Shown here: positions 41,874 through 51,534 of the stretch, in pieces | Layout of the letters: each line of letters opens with the position of its first letter | How positions within the stretch are numbered: position 1 is the first letter of the stretch | Position numbers and translations under genes: made by a program | Source: Halosolutus gelatinilyticus | GTDB taxonomy: Archaea; Halobacteriota; Halobacteria; Halobacteriales; Natrialbaceae | Length of the DNA: 64,000 bases | NCBI RefSeq assembly: GCF_023028105.1 | Contig: NZ_CP095491.1 | Coordinates: forward strand, 310,001-374,000 | Direction of reading: 5' to 3' | The notes under the pieces: generated by a model | Told to the model about the DNA's origin: nothing | The model's database searches: none | Seen by the model: only the letters and a program-made list of their open reading frames with translations

Positions 41874-44800
41874 TCATCGATCGCGATTTCGCGCTGCTGG
41901 AAGCGTAACCGAGACCGTCGTTCCCTCGCCGGGCTCGGAGTCGATCCAGATCTCCCCGTTGTGACGCTCGATGATCCGCTCGCACAACGAGAGCCCGATG
42001 CCGGTCCCGGCGTACTCGTCGCGGCTGTGAAGTCGTTGGAACACGTCGAAGATTCGATCCTGGTCGTCGGGATCGATACCGATCCCCTCGTCGCGGACCG
42101 ACACGACCCACTCGGACCCGTCTCTGGCCGCTGAGACGTGGATCCGCGGCGGCTCGTCCCCGCTGTACGTGATCGCGTTCTCGAGCAAGTTCTGGAACAC
42201 TTGACGGAGCTGGCTCGGATCTCCCTCGACGCGGGGGAGGTCGTCGCCGGAAATCTCGGCGTCGCTCTCCGCGATCTGGACCTGGAGGTCCGTCAGCACG
42301 TCGTCGAAGACGGTATCGAGGCCCACGGGTTCGAGCGGATCGCCCTGCGTTTCGACGCGCGAGTAGGCGAGTAGCCCCTTGATCATCTCGCGCATCCGAT
42401 CAGCACCGTCCACGGCAAACTCGAGGAATTCCTCGCCCTCCTCGTCGAGGACGTCCTCGTACCGGCATTCGAGGAGCTGGAGGTAGCTCGAGACCATCCG
42501 CAACGGCTCCTGTAAGTCGTGGGATGCGGCGTACGCGAATTGTTCGAGCCGTTCGTTCGACGCCTCGAGTCTGTCGATCACCGTTTCGAGTCGCTGCTCG
42601 CGCCGTTTGCGCTCGGTGATATCTTGGGCCGCCCCGCGGAGCGATACGGCGTCGCCGTCGACGGTCTCCGGGACGCCCTGCACCCGAAGCCAGCGCACCT
42701 CGTCACCGATCGCCGTACGGAGGCGCACCTCGACGTCGAAGGGGTCGCCGGAGTCGAGCGCGTTCTCGATCGCCGCTTCGACGATCGGCTTGTCCTCCTC
42801 GTGGTACATCTCGAGCGCCTCGGAAAGCGGCGGTTCCTCGTCGGAATCCGCCTCGAGGAGTTCGAAGATGTGGTCGGACCAGAACACCTCCGTCGTCTCC
42901 GTGTCGATCTCCCAGCCGCCGACGTCCGCGATCCGTTCGGTCTTCTCGAGCAGGTCGAGCACCCGTTCGAGTTCCCGCTCGCGTTCGACCTGTTCGGTGA
43001 TGTCGCGCGTCAGCGCCACGTGGGCGATCGTCCCGTCGGGACGGCGGAGCGGCGCCGCGTGCGTTTCCATGTGTCGGCGAGTGCCCTCCAACCCGACGAC
43101 GTCGAACTCCAGCGTCCCGCGTTCACCGCGACAGATCCGCTCGTTGAACTCGCGGAACCGCTCGCGGTGCTTGGGGGCGATCAGATCGTAGACGCATTCG
43201 CCGGTTACGTCCGATTCCGCGTCGGCTTCCACCATGTCCAGCCCGGCGGCGTTCATCTGGAGTAAGGTACCGTCCGGGGCGACGGTTTTGATGCATTCGG
43301 GCGCCGTCTCGACGAGCGCGCTCAGATGTTCCGTCTGCTCGCGCAGTTCTCGCTCGCGCTGGCGGCGCTCGAGTTCGTACTTCACCCACTGGCCCATCAG
43401 GTGCTGGAACGTCCGTTCGACCCCCGAGAACCCGTCCGCTCTCGGTTCGGTCGACACGAACCAGAACGTCCGGTTGGCGTCGTCCTCGAACTCGAGGTGC
43501 GTTCCGAGGTACGTTCGGACGCCGAACTGGTCGTAGCACAGTTTGCCCTCGAACCTGTCGCCTGCGGGATCGGTGATCGCACACGTTCCCCCCTCGCTCG
43601 CGGGCACGCTGCAGTACGTTTCGGAAAGCGGATACGATTCGCCCGGAACGAGGTAGTCGTGCTCACCGTTCATCGTCTCTACCTCGAATCGGTCGGTCGA
43701 CGGCTCGGCAACGGCGATACCGGCGAGTTCCATATCGAACCGTTCACAGCCGAGATCGAACAACGCCTGGAGCTTCTCCTCGAACGTGCGGTCGGGGTCG
43801 GACGTGATCTCGTACAATCTCCGCTGTGCGTGTTCCCATTTCTTGCGCTCGCTCGTATCGCGGACCACCGCGAGCATGACTGAACGGCCGTTGTGAACCA
43901 TATGCGACGCGGAGATCTCCGTCGGAATCTCGCCGCGATCGTTCGTGCGACACGTGAGTTCATCGATCCACCCGGTACCGTTCTCGAACACCGCTTCAAC
44001 GAACTCTCGGAACCTGTCGAGTTCGTCGGGGTGGATATCGGAGGGAGCGAGGGCCAGCAATTCCTCGCGCGCGTAACCGAGCATCTCGGTCGCGGCCGGG
44101 TTCGCGTCGACGATCTCGTCCGCCTCGGGATCGACGACCAGGATGGCGTCGTGACTGCTCTCGAATATGCGCTCGAGGTACGTTTGCCGTTCCTTCAGTT
44201 CCGTCTTCACCTCGGTCCGCTCCCGTAGCGTCTGCACCATGCGATCGACCTTCGTCTCGGGCTCCTCGGGGTCGAAGAACTTCTCGGGCGGCGTGTAGTA
44301 GAAGTTCTGGGAGACGGTCCTGTCGGAGATAATATACGGGTGAGTCTTGATGACGTCGTGGATGACCCCTGCCGGGAACCGCTCCCGGTTGTACTGACAC
44401 ATGACGACGTAGTCTTCGTCCTCGTAGAGCGGATTCAACACAGCCTCGTATTCGACTAGTTCGTCGGTACCGGCGTCCCCGTCCAGCGCCCACGTCATCT
44501 CGGCGGCCGCCCTGAGCCCCGTGTGATCGCCCTCGTCCGTCGCCTGTTCGAGCGACTCCTCCCAGAACTCCAGCATCTCGGCCCGATCGAACTTGCCGTT
44601 CCGGCGGTACGTGTCCGCTGGCGTGAGGACGGAGAGTGCGCCCGATTCGAGGGCGGCGTCCACGTCGATGCCGTAGTCCCGCATCGCCCGTAGCACGTCC
44701 TCTCGAGAGTTGTCGTCGGCGACGTACACACAGCGCTCGCCGCGCTCCAGCCCCTGACGGATGAACGGAATCGCGGACGCAAGCTGGTCCTCGCGGTTCT

Positions 44801-44951
44801 CGTAGATGAGTGCGAAATGGTCGTTCGAATGGGCGTGGCCGTCGTGTGATTCGACCGGCCCACGAAACTCCGAGCCCTGACGCAACGACTCCTGCTCCCG
44901 ATCGTGGCACAGTTGGTTCCGTTGGGTGCTGCGCTCGGTTTCGTTACTCAC
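41874..44951 (-). CDS. Multi-sensor histidine kinase (MEDS, PAS, GAF, HisKA, HATPase)
   Basis: This 1025-residue kinase has an N-terminal MEDS domain (about 40-215; DHFALIYENREDQLASAI), PAS (265-385), GAF (390-535), two further PAS domains (545-670 and 680-795), then HisKA with the phosphorylated histidine in YAASHDLQEPL near 813 and HATPase with DEGIGIDPDD and GTGIGLSLC. No membrane span is seen, so it is a soluble sensor of an unknown signal. The GTG start at 44951 is about 28 bases after a TATA-like ggttaagaa (44975-44983 on the other strand), so the mRNA is leaderless. An earlier in-frame start would add 24 residues. Confidence 0.88.
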   Translation of the reverse strand: MSNETERSTQRNQLCHDREQESLRQGSEFRGPVESHDGHAHSNDHFALIYENREDQLASAIPFIRQGLERGERCVYVADDNSREDVLRAMRDYGIDVDAALESGALSVLTPADTYRRNGKFDRAEMLEFWEESLEQATDEGDHTGLRAAAEMTWALDGDAGTDELVEYEAVLNPLYEDEDYVVMCQYNRERFPAGVIHDVIKTHPYIISDRTVSQNFYYTPPEKFFDPEEPETKVDRMVQTLRERTEVKTELKERQTYLERIFESSHDAILVVDPEADEIVDANPAATEMLGYAREELLALAPSDIHPDELDRFREFVEAVFENGTGWIDELTCRTNDRGEIPTEISASHMVHNGRSVMLAVVRDTSERKKWEHAQRRLYEITSDPDRTFEEKLQALFDLGCERFDMELAGIAVAEPSTDRFEVETMNGEHDYLVPGESYPLSETYCSVPASEGGTCAITDPAGDRFEGKLCYDQFGVRTYLGTHLEFEDDANRTFWFVSTEPRADGFSGVERTFQHLMGQWVKYELERRQRERELREQTEHLSALVETAPECIKTVAPDGTLLQMNAAGLDMVEADAESDVTGECVYDLIAPKHRERFREFNERICRGERGTLEFDVVGLEGTRRHMETHAAPLRRPDGTIAHVALTRDITEQVERERELERVLDLLEKTERIADVGGWEIDTETTEVFWSDHIFELLEADSDEEPPLSEALEMYHEEDKPIVEAAIENALDSGDPFDVEVRLRTAIGDEVRWLRVQGVPETVDGDAVSLRGAAQDITERKRREQRLETVIDRLEASNERLEQFAYAASHDLQEPLRMVSSYLQLLECRYEDVLDEEGEEFLEFAVDGADRMREMIKGLLAYSRVETQGDPLEPVGLDTVFDDVLTDLQVQIAESDAEISGDDLPRVEGDPSQLRQVFQNLLENAITYSGDEPPRIHVSAARDGSEWVVSVRDEGIGIDPDDQDRIFDVFQRLHSRDEYAGTGIGLSLCERIIERHNGEIWIDSEPGEGTTVSVTLPAARNRDR

Positions 44952-45241
44952 TCTACCAGGATAATCGCCGAGGATTCTTAACCTTGGCCATTGTTGAACC
45001 GGGGAATACCATCCCGTGATCACCGTCCACCGCGAGAACTACCGTCGCCATCCGCGCTGAACTCGGCATCCGCATTCAGCGTGCCGATTTTGACGAGCGT
45101 CGAACAGCTGTCCGATCCAACCGTTACACAGGTGCCTGTCCACCGTGTCGCTACCGAGAACGTGTCGAAGGAACCGGATTTCGGCAGCATCGGCGTTCGT
45201 GATACGCGAGGAATTAGTGTACTGGCGTCCGATCGTCCACT

Positions 45242-46036
45242 GTGACCGAACTCGATCGACTCGCCTCGGACTTCGGGAACGCGGAGACGGCGATCGCCCT
45301 CACCGGTGCTGGCATCTCAGCCCCCTCGGGCATCCCGACGTTCCGGGGTGACGACGGCGTCTGGAAGCGCTTCGACGAGGGACAGTTCACTTACGGGCGA
45401 TTCCGGTCCGATCCCGCGGGCTTTTGGGCCGATCGGCTCGAACTGCACCGCGAGATGTTCGGCGGCGAGTTCGAACCGAACGCGGCGCACGACGCCCTCG
45501 CGGCGCTGGCTCGGGACGGTCACCTCGACGCGATTCTCACGCAGAACACGGACGGCTTGCACCGGGACGCGGCGTTCGTCGGCGACGACTCCCCCGCGGA
45601 CGGGATCACGGACGCCGCCGACGCGACGATCCTCGAACTCCACGGTAACGCCCGGCGGGTGCGCTGTACCGACTGCGGAAACCGCACGGAGGCCGAGCCG
45701 ATCTTCGATCGCGCGGCCGACGGCGAGCGGCCGCCGACCTGCGACTGCGGCGGCGTCTACAAACCCGACGTCGTCCTCTTCGGCGAACAGCTCCCCGGCG
45801 CCGTCATCCAGCGCGCCCGATCGCTCGCTCGCGAGAGCGACGTCTTCCTGGCGATCGGGTCCTCGCTCGCCGTCGAACCCGCGGCGTCGCTGCCCCGACT
45901 GGCCGCCTCGTCGGGAGCGACTGTCGGAATCGTCAATCTCGAGTCCACGCCCTGCGACGGCGTCGCCGACGTCGTTTGCCGCGAGGACGTCACCGAGGTA
46001 CTGCCGCGGCTTCGCGATCTCGCCGCGTCGGGATAG
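45242..46036 (+). CDS. Sir2-family NAD-dependent protein deacylase
   Basis: This 264-residue sirtuin has GAGISAPSGIPTFRG (NAD binding), the TQNTDGLH motif with catalytic aspartate and the histidine in LELHGNA, and four zinc cysteines (CTDC, CDCGG). It removes acyl groups from lysines in an NAD-dependent reaction. The GTG at 45242 follows a TATA-like ggaattagtg about 28 bases upstream, so the message is leaderless. A non-conserved segment (DDSPADGITDAAD) sits before the catalytic histidine. Single gene, divergent from the histidine kinase. Confidence 0.92.
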   Translation: MTELDRLASDFGNAETAIALTGAGISAPSGIPTFRGDDGVWKRFDEGQFTYGRFRSDPAGFWADRLELHREMFGGEFEPNAAHDALAALARDGHLDAILTQNTDGLHRDAAFVGDDSPADGITDAADATILELHGNARRVRCTDCGNRTEAEPIFDRAADGERPPTCDCGGVYKPDVVLFGEQLPGAVIQRARSLARESDVFLAIGSSLAVEPAASLPRLAASSGATVGIVNLESTPCDGVADVVCREDVTEVLPRLRDLAASG

Positions 46037-46124
46037 CCGTCGGCGCTCGGTTTCGAGAGTGACGTAACGACTCGGTCGGTAGCCTCGCGCGAAAAATTCC
46101 AACGCGGTTCGAAGCGTCGGACGG

Positions 46125-46322
46125 TCAGTCCGCCGCGCTGGCCGCCCTCACGAGTTCCCGAACGAGGAGTTCTTCGCAGATCGACGGCGGCGTCGGTCTG
46201 CCGACGGAGTCGCTCGAATCGATCGAGTGGCCGGTTTCGACGAAGTGATCGAGGGCCAGTTTCGACCGTTCCCGTTCGGTGTCGCCGTCCGCGAACCAGT
46301 CGCAGTTGTGGCAGAACTTCAT
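46125..46322 (-). CDS. Small zinc-finger protein, C2H2-like
   Basis: This 65-residue protein has a CHNC pair at the start (MKFCHNCDWFADGD) and two histidines in LALDHFVETGHSID, spaced as in a C-x2-C-x~20-H-x~6-H zinc finger. Similar single-finger proteins are widely seen in haloarchaea, with no fixed role but possible nucleic-acid or protein binding. The C-terminal tail is neutral to acidic. It lies 9 bases after a 56-residue small gene on the same strand, so the two form a short operon. Confidence 0.65.
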   Translation of the reverse strand: MKFCHNCDWFADGDTERERSKLALDHFVETGHSIDSSDSVGRPTPPSICEELLVRELVRAASAAD

Positions 46323-46331
46323 CGGCGATAC

Positions 46332-46502
46332 TCACGAACACCGTTTGACGGCCGCGTCACCGTCGCCGTCCACGGCGATCCGGGTTCCACCGTGCGTAAA
46401 GCGCGCGGTCGGGTCGTGGACCGCCGACGATCGCGGTTCGAAGAGCGAATCCAGCGCTGTCGACAGCGATCCGTCACTGTCGTGCGGGGTGGCTGATACC
46501 AT
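46332..46502 (-). CDS. Small hypothetical protein upstream of the zinc-finger gene
   Basis: The frame encodes 56 residues starting MVSATPHDSDGSLSTALDSL and continuing FEPRSSAVHDPTARFTHGG to RIAVDGDGDAAVKRCS. The middle has two short amphipathic beta strands. A TATA-like cttatac lies on the minus strand at about 46526-46533, 28 bases before the ATG, which supports a leaderless mRNA. The stop is 9 bases before the zinc-finger start, so the pair is probably one operon. No known family is recognised, but codon use fits a real gene. Confidence 0.55.
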   Translation of the reverse strand: MVSATPHDSDGSLSTALDSLFEPRSSAVHDPTARFTHGGTRIAVDGDGDAAVKRCS

Positions 46503-46635
46503 CACCGGTGGAAGACCGTTGTTCCGTATAAGAATGACGGACGAGACGCGGCGCCAGCGCCCGTCCGAGAAGTCTCCAATTCCGTTCCGGTCGCGCTCTG
46601 CGCCGCCGGAGTGTTCGGGAGCGGCGAACGCCTTC

Positions 46636-47337
46636 TCAGGCGTCGTTCGCAGCTTCGACGGTCTCGCGGACCGCCTCGACGCCCTCGTCGTGCGCGAGGT
46701 CGCCGACGACGATGACGTCGGCGTGTTGGGCCATCAGATACGCCGAGTCGTAGTCGCGGATGCCGCCGCCGTAAAACAGCGTGGACTCGTCGACGGCGTC
46801 GCCCGCCGCCGCGACCACTTCCTCGTCGCCGAGCATCCCGGAGTACTCGACGTAGACGATCTCCTGGCCGAACATTCGCTCCGCGATCGTCGCGTAGGCG
46901 GCGACGTCGTCGGCGCCGAGATCGCAGTTGGCCTCCGTCAGCGTCGCGACGTCAGCCTCGGGGTTCATCACGATGTAGGCCTCGAGCGTCGTCCGCTCCC
47001 AGTCGAGGTCGCCCTCGATGCGGACCCACTCCTTGTGGGCTTCCGTGATCCAGAACGGCGAGCCGGCGTTGAACACGGTCGGGACGAGGTACCCTTCGAG
47101 CGCGTCCGTCTCGACGACGACGCTGGGATTCGACGGCTCCTGGTAGAGCGGGACGTCGTGTTTCGCGCAGGCCTCAATGACCGCCGTCATGTTCTCCTCG
47201 GTCATCCCCATCGTGCCGCCGACCTCGATCGCGTCGGTGCCGGTCGCACAGAGATCGCCGTAGGTGATCCCCTCGGGAAGATCCTTGTCGGGATCGAGTT
47301 TGAGAATGTGGTTCCAGTCGTCCCAAGGCGCAGTCAT
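46636..47337 (-). CDS. Geranylgeranylglyceryl phosphate synthase family protein
   Basis: This 233-residue TIM barrel has the family motifs [11 protein letters not shown] at the start, [34 protein letters not shown] and [13 protein letters not shown] with the phosphate-binding glycines near the end. The archaeal enzyme joins sn-glycerol-1-phosphate and geranylgeranyl diphosphate, the first step of archaeal ether lipids. The start [10 protein letters not shown] was preferred to a GTG or ATG nine codons upstream. A TATA-like cgcttttgg is about 27 bases away on the minus strand. Essential in archaea unless a second copy exists. Confidence 0.9.
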   Translation of the reverse strand: MTAPWDDWNHILKLDPDKDLPEGITYGDLCATGTDAIEVGGTMGMTEENMTAVIEACAKHDVPLYQEPSNPSVVVETDALEGYLVPTVFNAGSPFWITEAHKEWVRIEGDLDWERTTLEAYIVMNPEADVATLTEANCDLGADDVAAYATIAERMFGQEIVYVEYSGMLGDEEVVAAAGDAVDESTLFYGGGIRDYDSAYLMAQHADVIVVGDLAHDEGVEAVRETVEAANDA

Positions 47338-47500
47338 ACCCCCCGCTTTCTCTGTAACGGCCAAAAGCGCTACGGAACGGCATTCCGTCGGAATAACGGG
47401 GTAATACGACCGGAATCGGCCGATTCACGCCTCGAATGATCGCGCCGTTGACGGGGCGCCGTCCGATTGCGATCGGTCGCATCCCCCGATCGTGCGTGAC

Positions 47501-48256
47501 TTACCGCTCGGCGATCCAGACCATCTCCTGGGTCGCTTCCACGAGCGGCGCACCCTCGAAGTCACCGGACACGTCCCACGACGAGAACGGCGACAACCGG
47601 AAGAGCAGTTCGAACTCCTGTTTCGAGAGCAGGGCGATCGACACCTCGCGCTCGAGAACCCGCTCGCCGTCGGCGTCGAACACCGCAGAGTGGATGCGCG
47701 CGGTCTGCTCGACCTCGTCGGCCAGTTCCGTCACCGTTCGATGCGCGTACGTCTCGCCCGCGACGGTCACCTCGGTCTCCTCCCACTCGCCGTACCGCTC
47801 GCAGATCACGTCGAAGTTCGGCGTGAAGACGTTGAGGACGAGCCGCCCGCCGGGAGCGAGCGCGTCGTGGATCCGTTCGAGCGCCGCCAACTGGTCGTCG
47901 ACCGTCAGCAAGTGGAGAAACGCGCGGAAGGGGACGATCGCGAGCGCGTACTCGCGGTCCGACCGAAACGACGTCACGTCGGCGTTCCGGACGCTCGGGT
48001 CGAGATCCTCCGCAGCCGCGTTCTCGCGGAGGGTCGCGAGCATTCCGTCCGAGACGTCGATGCCGTCCGCGTCGACCCCGGCGCGGAGCAACTCGAGGTA
48101 GATCCGGCCGGTGCCGCAGCCGACCTCGAGAACCGGACTGTCGGCCTCGATCGCGAGGTCGCGGTAGAACTCCAGATCCCCCTCGACGCTTGCCTGCTGC
48201 TGGTACGCAGCGTCGTAGAACGCCGCGATGTCGTCGTAGTAGTCGGACGTCTCCAT
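47501..48256 (-). CDS. Class I SAM-dependent methyltransferase
   Basis: This 251-residue protein has LEVGCGTGRIYLELLRAG (SAM binding) and GIDVSDGMLATLRE (motif II), followed by SFRSDREYALAIVPFRAFLHL, a pattern seen in small-molecule methyltransferases. A long beta-rich C-terminal part (ETYAHRTVTELADEVEQTARIH) resembles a lipocalin-like end found in some family members. The target is unknown. It starts 163 bases before the GGGP synthase gene on the same strand and has a small separate intergenic region. Confidence 0.85.
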   Translation of the reverse strand: METSDYYDDIAAFYDAAYQQQASVEGDLEFYRDLAIEADSPVLEVGCGTGRIYLELLRAGVDADGIDVSDGMLATLRENAAAEDLDPSVRNADVTSFRSDREYALAIVPFRAFLHLLTVDDQLAALERIHDALAPGGRLVLNVFTPNFDVICERYGEWEETEVTVAGETYAHRTVTELADEVEQTARIHSAVFDADGERVLEREVSIALLSKQEFELLFRLSPFSSWDVSGDFEGAPLVEATQEMVWIAER

Positions 48257-48346
48257 ACGAAACGTGTTGGATGCGTGATCAAAAGTGTTCGCTCGGTGTG
48301 CGACTCGCTCTCAACCCGACGGTCGTACTCGGGGCGAGTCGACCGC

Positions 48347-49540
48347 CTAGATCCCCTGGCTCATCAGGTGACTGCGCAACACGTCCGCCTCCTTGTTCCC
48401 GGTGCCGGTGTTCAGGATGACGATCGTCTCGTCGCCGTCGAATGCGCCCCGCTCGGCGAGTTCCCAGGCCCCGCTGGCCGCCGCGGCGCAGGTCGGTGCC
48501 ATCTCCAGGCCCTCGTGCTGGGCGACCTGGATCGCGGCGTCGAGGATGTCCGGATCGTCCGTCGCGACCGCGCCGCCGCCGGTTTCGCGGATCGCCTCGA
48601 GGATCCACGGACTCGCGCCGGGATCGGGAATTTCGATGCCGCCGCAGATGGTGTCGGGGCTCTCCACCGGCTCGTGGACGTCGCGATCGCTCTCGTAGGC
48701 GTCGACGATCGGCGCACAGCCCGACGCCTGGGCCGCGTAGAAGGCCGGACGATCGTCGACCAGGCCGAGGTCGCGGAATTCGTTCGCCGCCTTGTACATG
48801 CCGACGAGGCCCACGCCGCCGCCCGTCGGGTAGCAGATCGCGTCGGGGACCGCCCAGTCGAGTTGCTCGACGATCTCGTAGTACATCGTCTTCTTGCCCT
48901 CGTGACGGTAGGGCGTGACGAACGTCTGGAGGGAGTACCAGTCCTCGTTTTCCGCGAGGCCTTCCTCGTACGCCGCGGCGGCCTCGCCGATCCGACCGCC
49001 GACGACGGTCATGTCGCCGCCGTGGACGTTGACCATCGCCTTGTTCGTAAAGCCCGATCGGGCGGGAAGGTAGACGTGTGAGTCCAGTCCCGCGCGACCG
49101 GCGTAGGCCGCGGCCGCCTGGCCGGCGTTGCCCGCCGACGCGAGGGCGACGTCGGTCGCGCCGTGCTGGGCGGCCGCCGTCACGGCGAGGGTTTGCCCGC
49201 GATCCTTGAACGTCCCCGTCGGGTTCCGCCCCTCGTCCTTGACCAGAACGCGCTCGACGCCGAGTTCGGCGGCCAGTTTCGGGCAGTCGACCAGCGGGGT
49301 CGCGCCCTCGCCCATCGTGACCGCCGACTCGCGGGAGAAAGGCAGGAGCTCCTCGTAGCGCCACAGCGAGTCGAACGGCCGGCTCGCGAGCGCCTCCCGA
49401 TCGAGGTCGATCGCGTCGTAGTCGTAGGCCGGGTCGAGGACGCCCTCGCAGTCCGGACACTGGTGGGTCGCCTCGCCGGCGTCGAACGCGGCGCCGCAAT
49501 CGCGACACTCCAGACCGGTGAAGGCGGCTGTCGTTTCCAT
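48347..49540 (-). CDS. thrC: Threonine synthase (fold type II PLP enzyme) with zinc ribbon
   Basis: This 397-residue protein has an N-terminal zinc ribbon (Cys12, Cys15, Cys28, Cys31), the PLP lysine in NPTGTFKDRG (Lys112), the phosphate loop PTGGGVGLVGM and the active-site ASAGNAGQAAAAYAG. It converts O-phosphohomoserine to threonine. The start METTAAFTG is the first ATG before the ribbon; an upstream frame extends through other DNA without similarity. Haloarchaea often have more than one copy; a different beta-replacement reaction is possible. Confidence 0.87.
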   Translation of the reverse strand: METTAAFTGLECRDCGAAFDAGEATHQCPDCEGVLDPAYDYDAIDLDREALASRPFDSLWRYEELLPFSRESAVTMGEGATPLVDCPKLAAELGVERVLVKDEGRNPTGTFKDRGQTLAVTAAAQHGATDVALASAGNAGQAAAAYAGRAGLDSHVYLPARSGFTNKAMVNVHGGDMTVVGGRIGEAAAAYEEGLAENEDWYSLQTFVTPYRHEGKKTMYYEIVEQLDWAVPDAICYPTGGGVGLVGMYKAANEFRDLGLVDDRPAFYAAQASGCAPIVDAYESDRDVHEPVESPDTICGGIEIPDPGASPWILEAIRETGGGAVATDDPDILDAAIQVAQHEGLEMAPTCAAAASGAWELAERGAFDGDETIVILNTGTGNKEADVLRSHLMSQGI

Positions 49541-49617
49541 ACCCGTGTGTTCGCGGCGCGGGACTAATGGCTGTCCATCGGCGGGATGGACCGAAGCGTC
49601 GCAAAAAGGGCGTCGAA

Positions 49618-50316
49618 TTAGACCGCGGGTTGTTCGTCGGACGGGCCGTCCCTGCGCTCGTCGACCGAGACGGGGTGGAGATCGAACCACGCGTGGCCGA
49701 TCACGTAGTACGCCGCCACCAGGGCGTAGAACGAGATGATCCCACCTGCCACGGTGCCGACGTACGGGATCGCGTTGAGCAGCCCCGAGACGATCGTTCC
49801 GACGAGGATGATCCCGACCGCCGTGAGCCAGCCCACGGCATAGGTCCCCGACGAGAGGGTCGGTCGGAGCGTCTCGAAGTCGAAGCCGGCGCCGATCCGT
49901 CGGTCGGTCGCGAAGTTGGTGAGCGCGGCGGGCATGACGTACGCCGCCGCGACGAACGCCGCGACGGTGAGGAGGCCGCCGATCGCGAGGACGATACTGG
50001 CGATCGTCCCGGGATTCCCGTCGGTGGCGGTCCAGATACCGCCGAACACCACACCCCCGAGGATCGAGGGGACGAGCACGTAGACGAGCGTGATCGCGAA
50101 CGCCTTCACGCCGTCGACCAGCAGGTCGCCCCAGTCGTCGAATTCCGGGGCATCGTCGTCGCCGCGCGCCGTCCGATCGAGCACCCGGACGACGTATCCC
50201 CAGACCAGAAAGAGGGGGATAAACAGGAAGCCCAGGAGGAGTAACACTCCTCCGATGATGCTCGTCCTCCACACGTGGTCGCTGTTCTTCAGGTAGGTTA
50301 CCGATTCTGCCAACAT
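49618..50316 (-). CDS. DUF4013-family membrane protein
   Basis: This 232-residue protein has about six hydrophobic segments arranged as in DUF4013: TSIIGGVLLLLGFLFIPLFLVWGYVVRVL, the conserved acidic stretch APEFDDWGDLLVDGVKAF, and later FYALVAAYYVIGHAWFDL. DUF4013 proteins occur throughout archaea and are uncharacterised. The start MLAESVTYLKNSDH fits the family N-terminus; an upstream frame adds 56 unrelated residues. A TATA-like cttatatcc lies in the minus-strand upstream region at about 50380, with a short leader. Confidence 0.82.
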   Translation of the reverse strand: MLAESVTYLKNSDHVWRTSIIGGVLLLLGFLFIPLFLVWGYVVRVLDRTARGDDDAPEFDDWGDLLVDGVKAFAITLVYVLVPSILGGVVFGGIWTATDGNPGTIASIVLAIGGLLTVAAFVAAAYVMPAALTNFATDRRIGAGFDFETLRPTLSSGTYAVGWLTAVGIILVGTIVSGLLNAIPYVGTVAGGIISFYALVAAYYVIGHAWFDLHPVSVDERRDGPSDEQPAV

Positions 50317-50578
50317 TGTATCGTCCTCGACCGACTGCCGCTGCTCGCGGCGTGGTCGGATAGTATAGACCTGATAGGGATATAAGGCTTCGCTAGCGGC
50401 GCCGTTCGGCCCGCTCGCGGTCGAATAGGACAAAACGACGATCTCGATCTCGGATACGTTCGGCGATCGGAACACCGATCGCATCCAGCCCGATCCGGGG
50501 ACCGCGAGGAGCGGGTCGGCCGCCGCGGCGTGCAGCCGCGGGGCTCGTCGGAGGGGAAAGCGTGGAAGCGAGAAGAAT

Positions 50579-50755
50579 TCAGTTGTCGCCGGCTTTGGAC
50601 TGCCACTCGTAGTCGCGGCGCTTGGCGGATTTACCGAAGCCGCACGACGAGCAGGCCTTCTTCTTCGTGTGGTACGATTTCTCTCCGCAGCGACGACACT
50701 TGACGTGCGTCGTCTTGTTCTTCTTTCCTTGGCTTGGGGTTCCTGCGCCAGTCAT
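50579..50755 (-). CDS. rpl37e: Ribosomal protein L37e
   Basis: This 58-residue protein has the zinc ribbon Cys20-x2-Cys23 and Cys35-x2-Cys38 ([22 protein letters not shown]) and a basic arrangement ([18 protein letters not shown]) typical of L37e. It is a zinc-binding ribosomal protein of archaea and eukaryotes. Its start overlaps the stop of the Lsm gene by 4 bases, so the pair is co-translated; the Lsm-L37e operon is widespread in haloarchaea. Length and spacing match the family. Confidence 0.95.
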   Translation of the reverse strand: MTGAGTPSQGKKNKTTHVKCRRCGEKSYHTKKKACSSCGFGKSAKRRDYEWQSKAGDN

Positions 50756-50979
50756 GGAGTGATCGACACGACGTTATCGCCGCGTATAATCGTTGTGTCT
50801 TGAACCGGTGCCTCCTCTTCGACCCCGCCGTCTACCGGAATCGTCACGTCCTCTAAGACGAGATTCATGTGCTGATCGTAGCCGGCGAGATCGCCGATGT
50901 ACTCGTCACCACTTTTGAGTCGTACCGTGACGCGGTCACCGAGCGACGCCTCGAGGACGTCCAGCGGTCGTCCACTCAT
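50752..50979 (-). CDS. Lsm (Sm-like) RNA-binding protein
   Basis: This 75-residue protein has Sm1 ([27 protein letters not shown] region) and Sm2 ([11 protein letters not shown]). Sm-like proteins form heptameric rings that bind small RNAs. It is the first gene of the Lsm-L37e operon; the two overlap by 4 bases. A TATA-like gattaag lies 25-30 bases upstream of the ATG, consistent with leaderless transcription. In Haloferax the lsm deletion has broad phenotypes. Confidence 0.95.
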   Translation of the reverse strand: MSGRPLDVLEASLGDRVTVRLKSGDEYIGDLAGYDQHMNLVLEDVTIPVDGGVEEEAPVQDTTIIRGDNVVSITP

Positions 50980-51128
50980 ACGAAAGACGGCAGTTGATGG
51001 CTACTTAATCGTACCGGTCGTGAGTCAGAATCGATCTCGATTTCACACGCCGCGACCGTCCCGGCTGCGTCTTGCAGTATCCTGTAGCTAACCAAACGGC
51101 TAAGTGCGCGCTCGTGGAGGTTCTAGGT

Positions 51129-51431
51129 ATGGGAGACCGGAAATTCACGCTCATCGAGTTGCACCTGGACGGCGACACCCAGTTCGGCCCCGGAACGATC
51201 GGCGGCGCGCTCCCGTTCGGCGGAACCGACGCCGAGACGGAGGAGACCGAATCGGTCGAGGAGGACGAGGACGCCGCCGCCGCGGACGAGGACTCCGGCC
51301 GCCGAAGCCCCGTCGGAGCGCTCGTCGCGCTCGCCGTGCTGGTCGCGATCGGCGTCGCCGCGAAAAAGTACACCAGCGACGACGAGGAGGACCTCGCACG
51401 CGAAGAGGAACCCGACGTTATCGTTAACTAG
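51129..51431 (+). CDS. Small acidic membrane protein
   Basis: This 100-residue protein has a beta-rich N-terminus (DRKFTLIELHLDGDTQFG), a strongly acidic middle (TEETESVEEDEDAAAADED), one hydrophobic segment (VGALVALAVLVAIGVAAKKY) and an acidic tail. The ATG at 51129 follows a GGAGG ribosome binding site by 8 bases, a leadered start unlike many genes here. It may sit in the membrane with both charged ends soluble. No family is recognised. Divergent from the Lsm operon. Confidence 0.65.
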   Translation: MGDRKFTLIELHLDGDTQFGPGTIGGALPFGGTDAETEETESVEEDEDAAAADEDSGRRSPVGALVALAVLVAIGVAAKKYTSDDEEDLAREEEPDVIVN

Positions 51432-51534
51432 CCCTCGATCGGTGACGACTCCCCGCTGTCGGGTTCAGCTCACGCGCTTTTCGATCGATTCGACCGACCG
51501 AACGCTTTTGCGTCCGCTTCCCGTACCCGTATTT

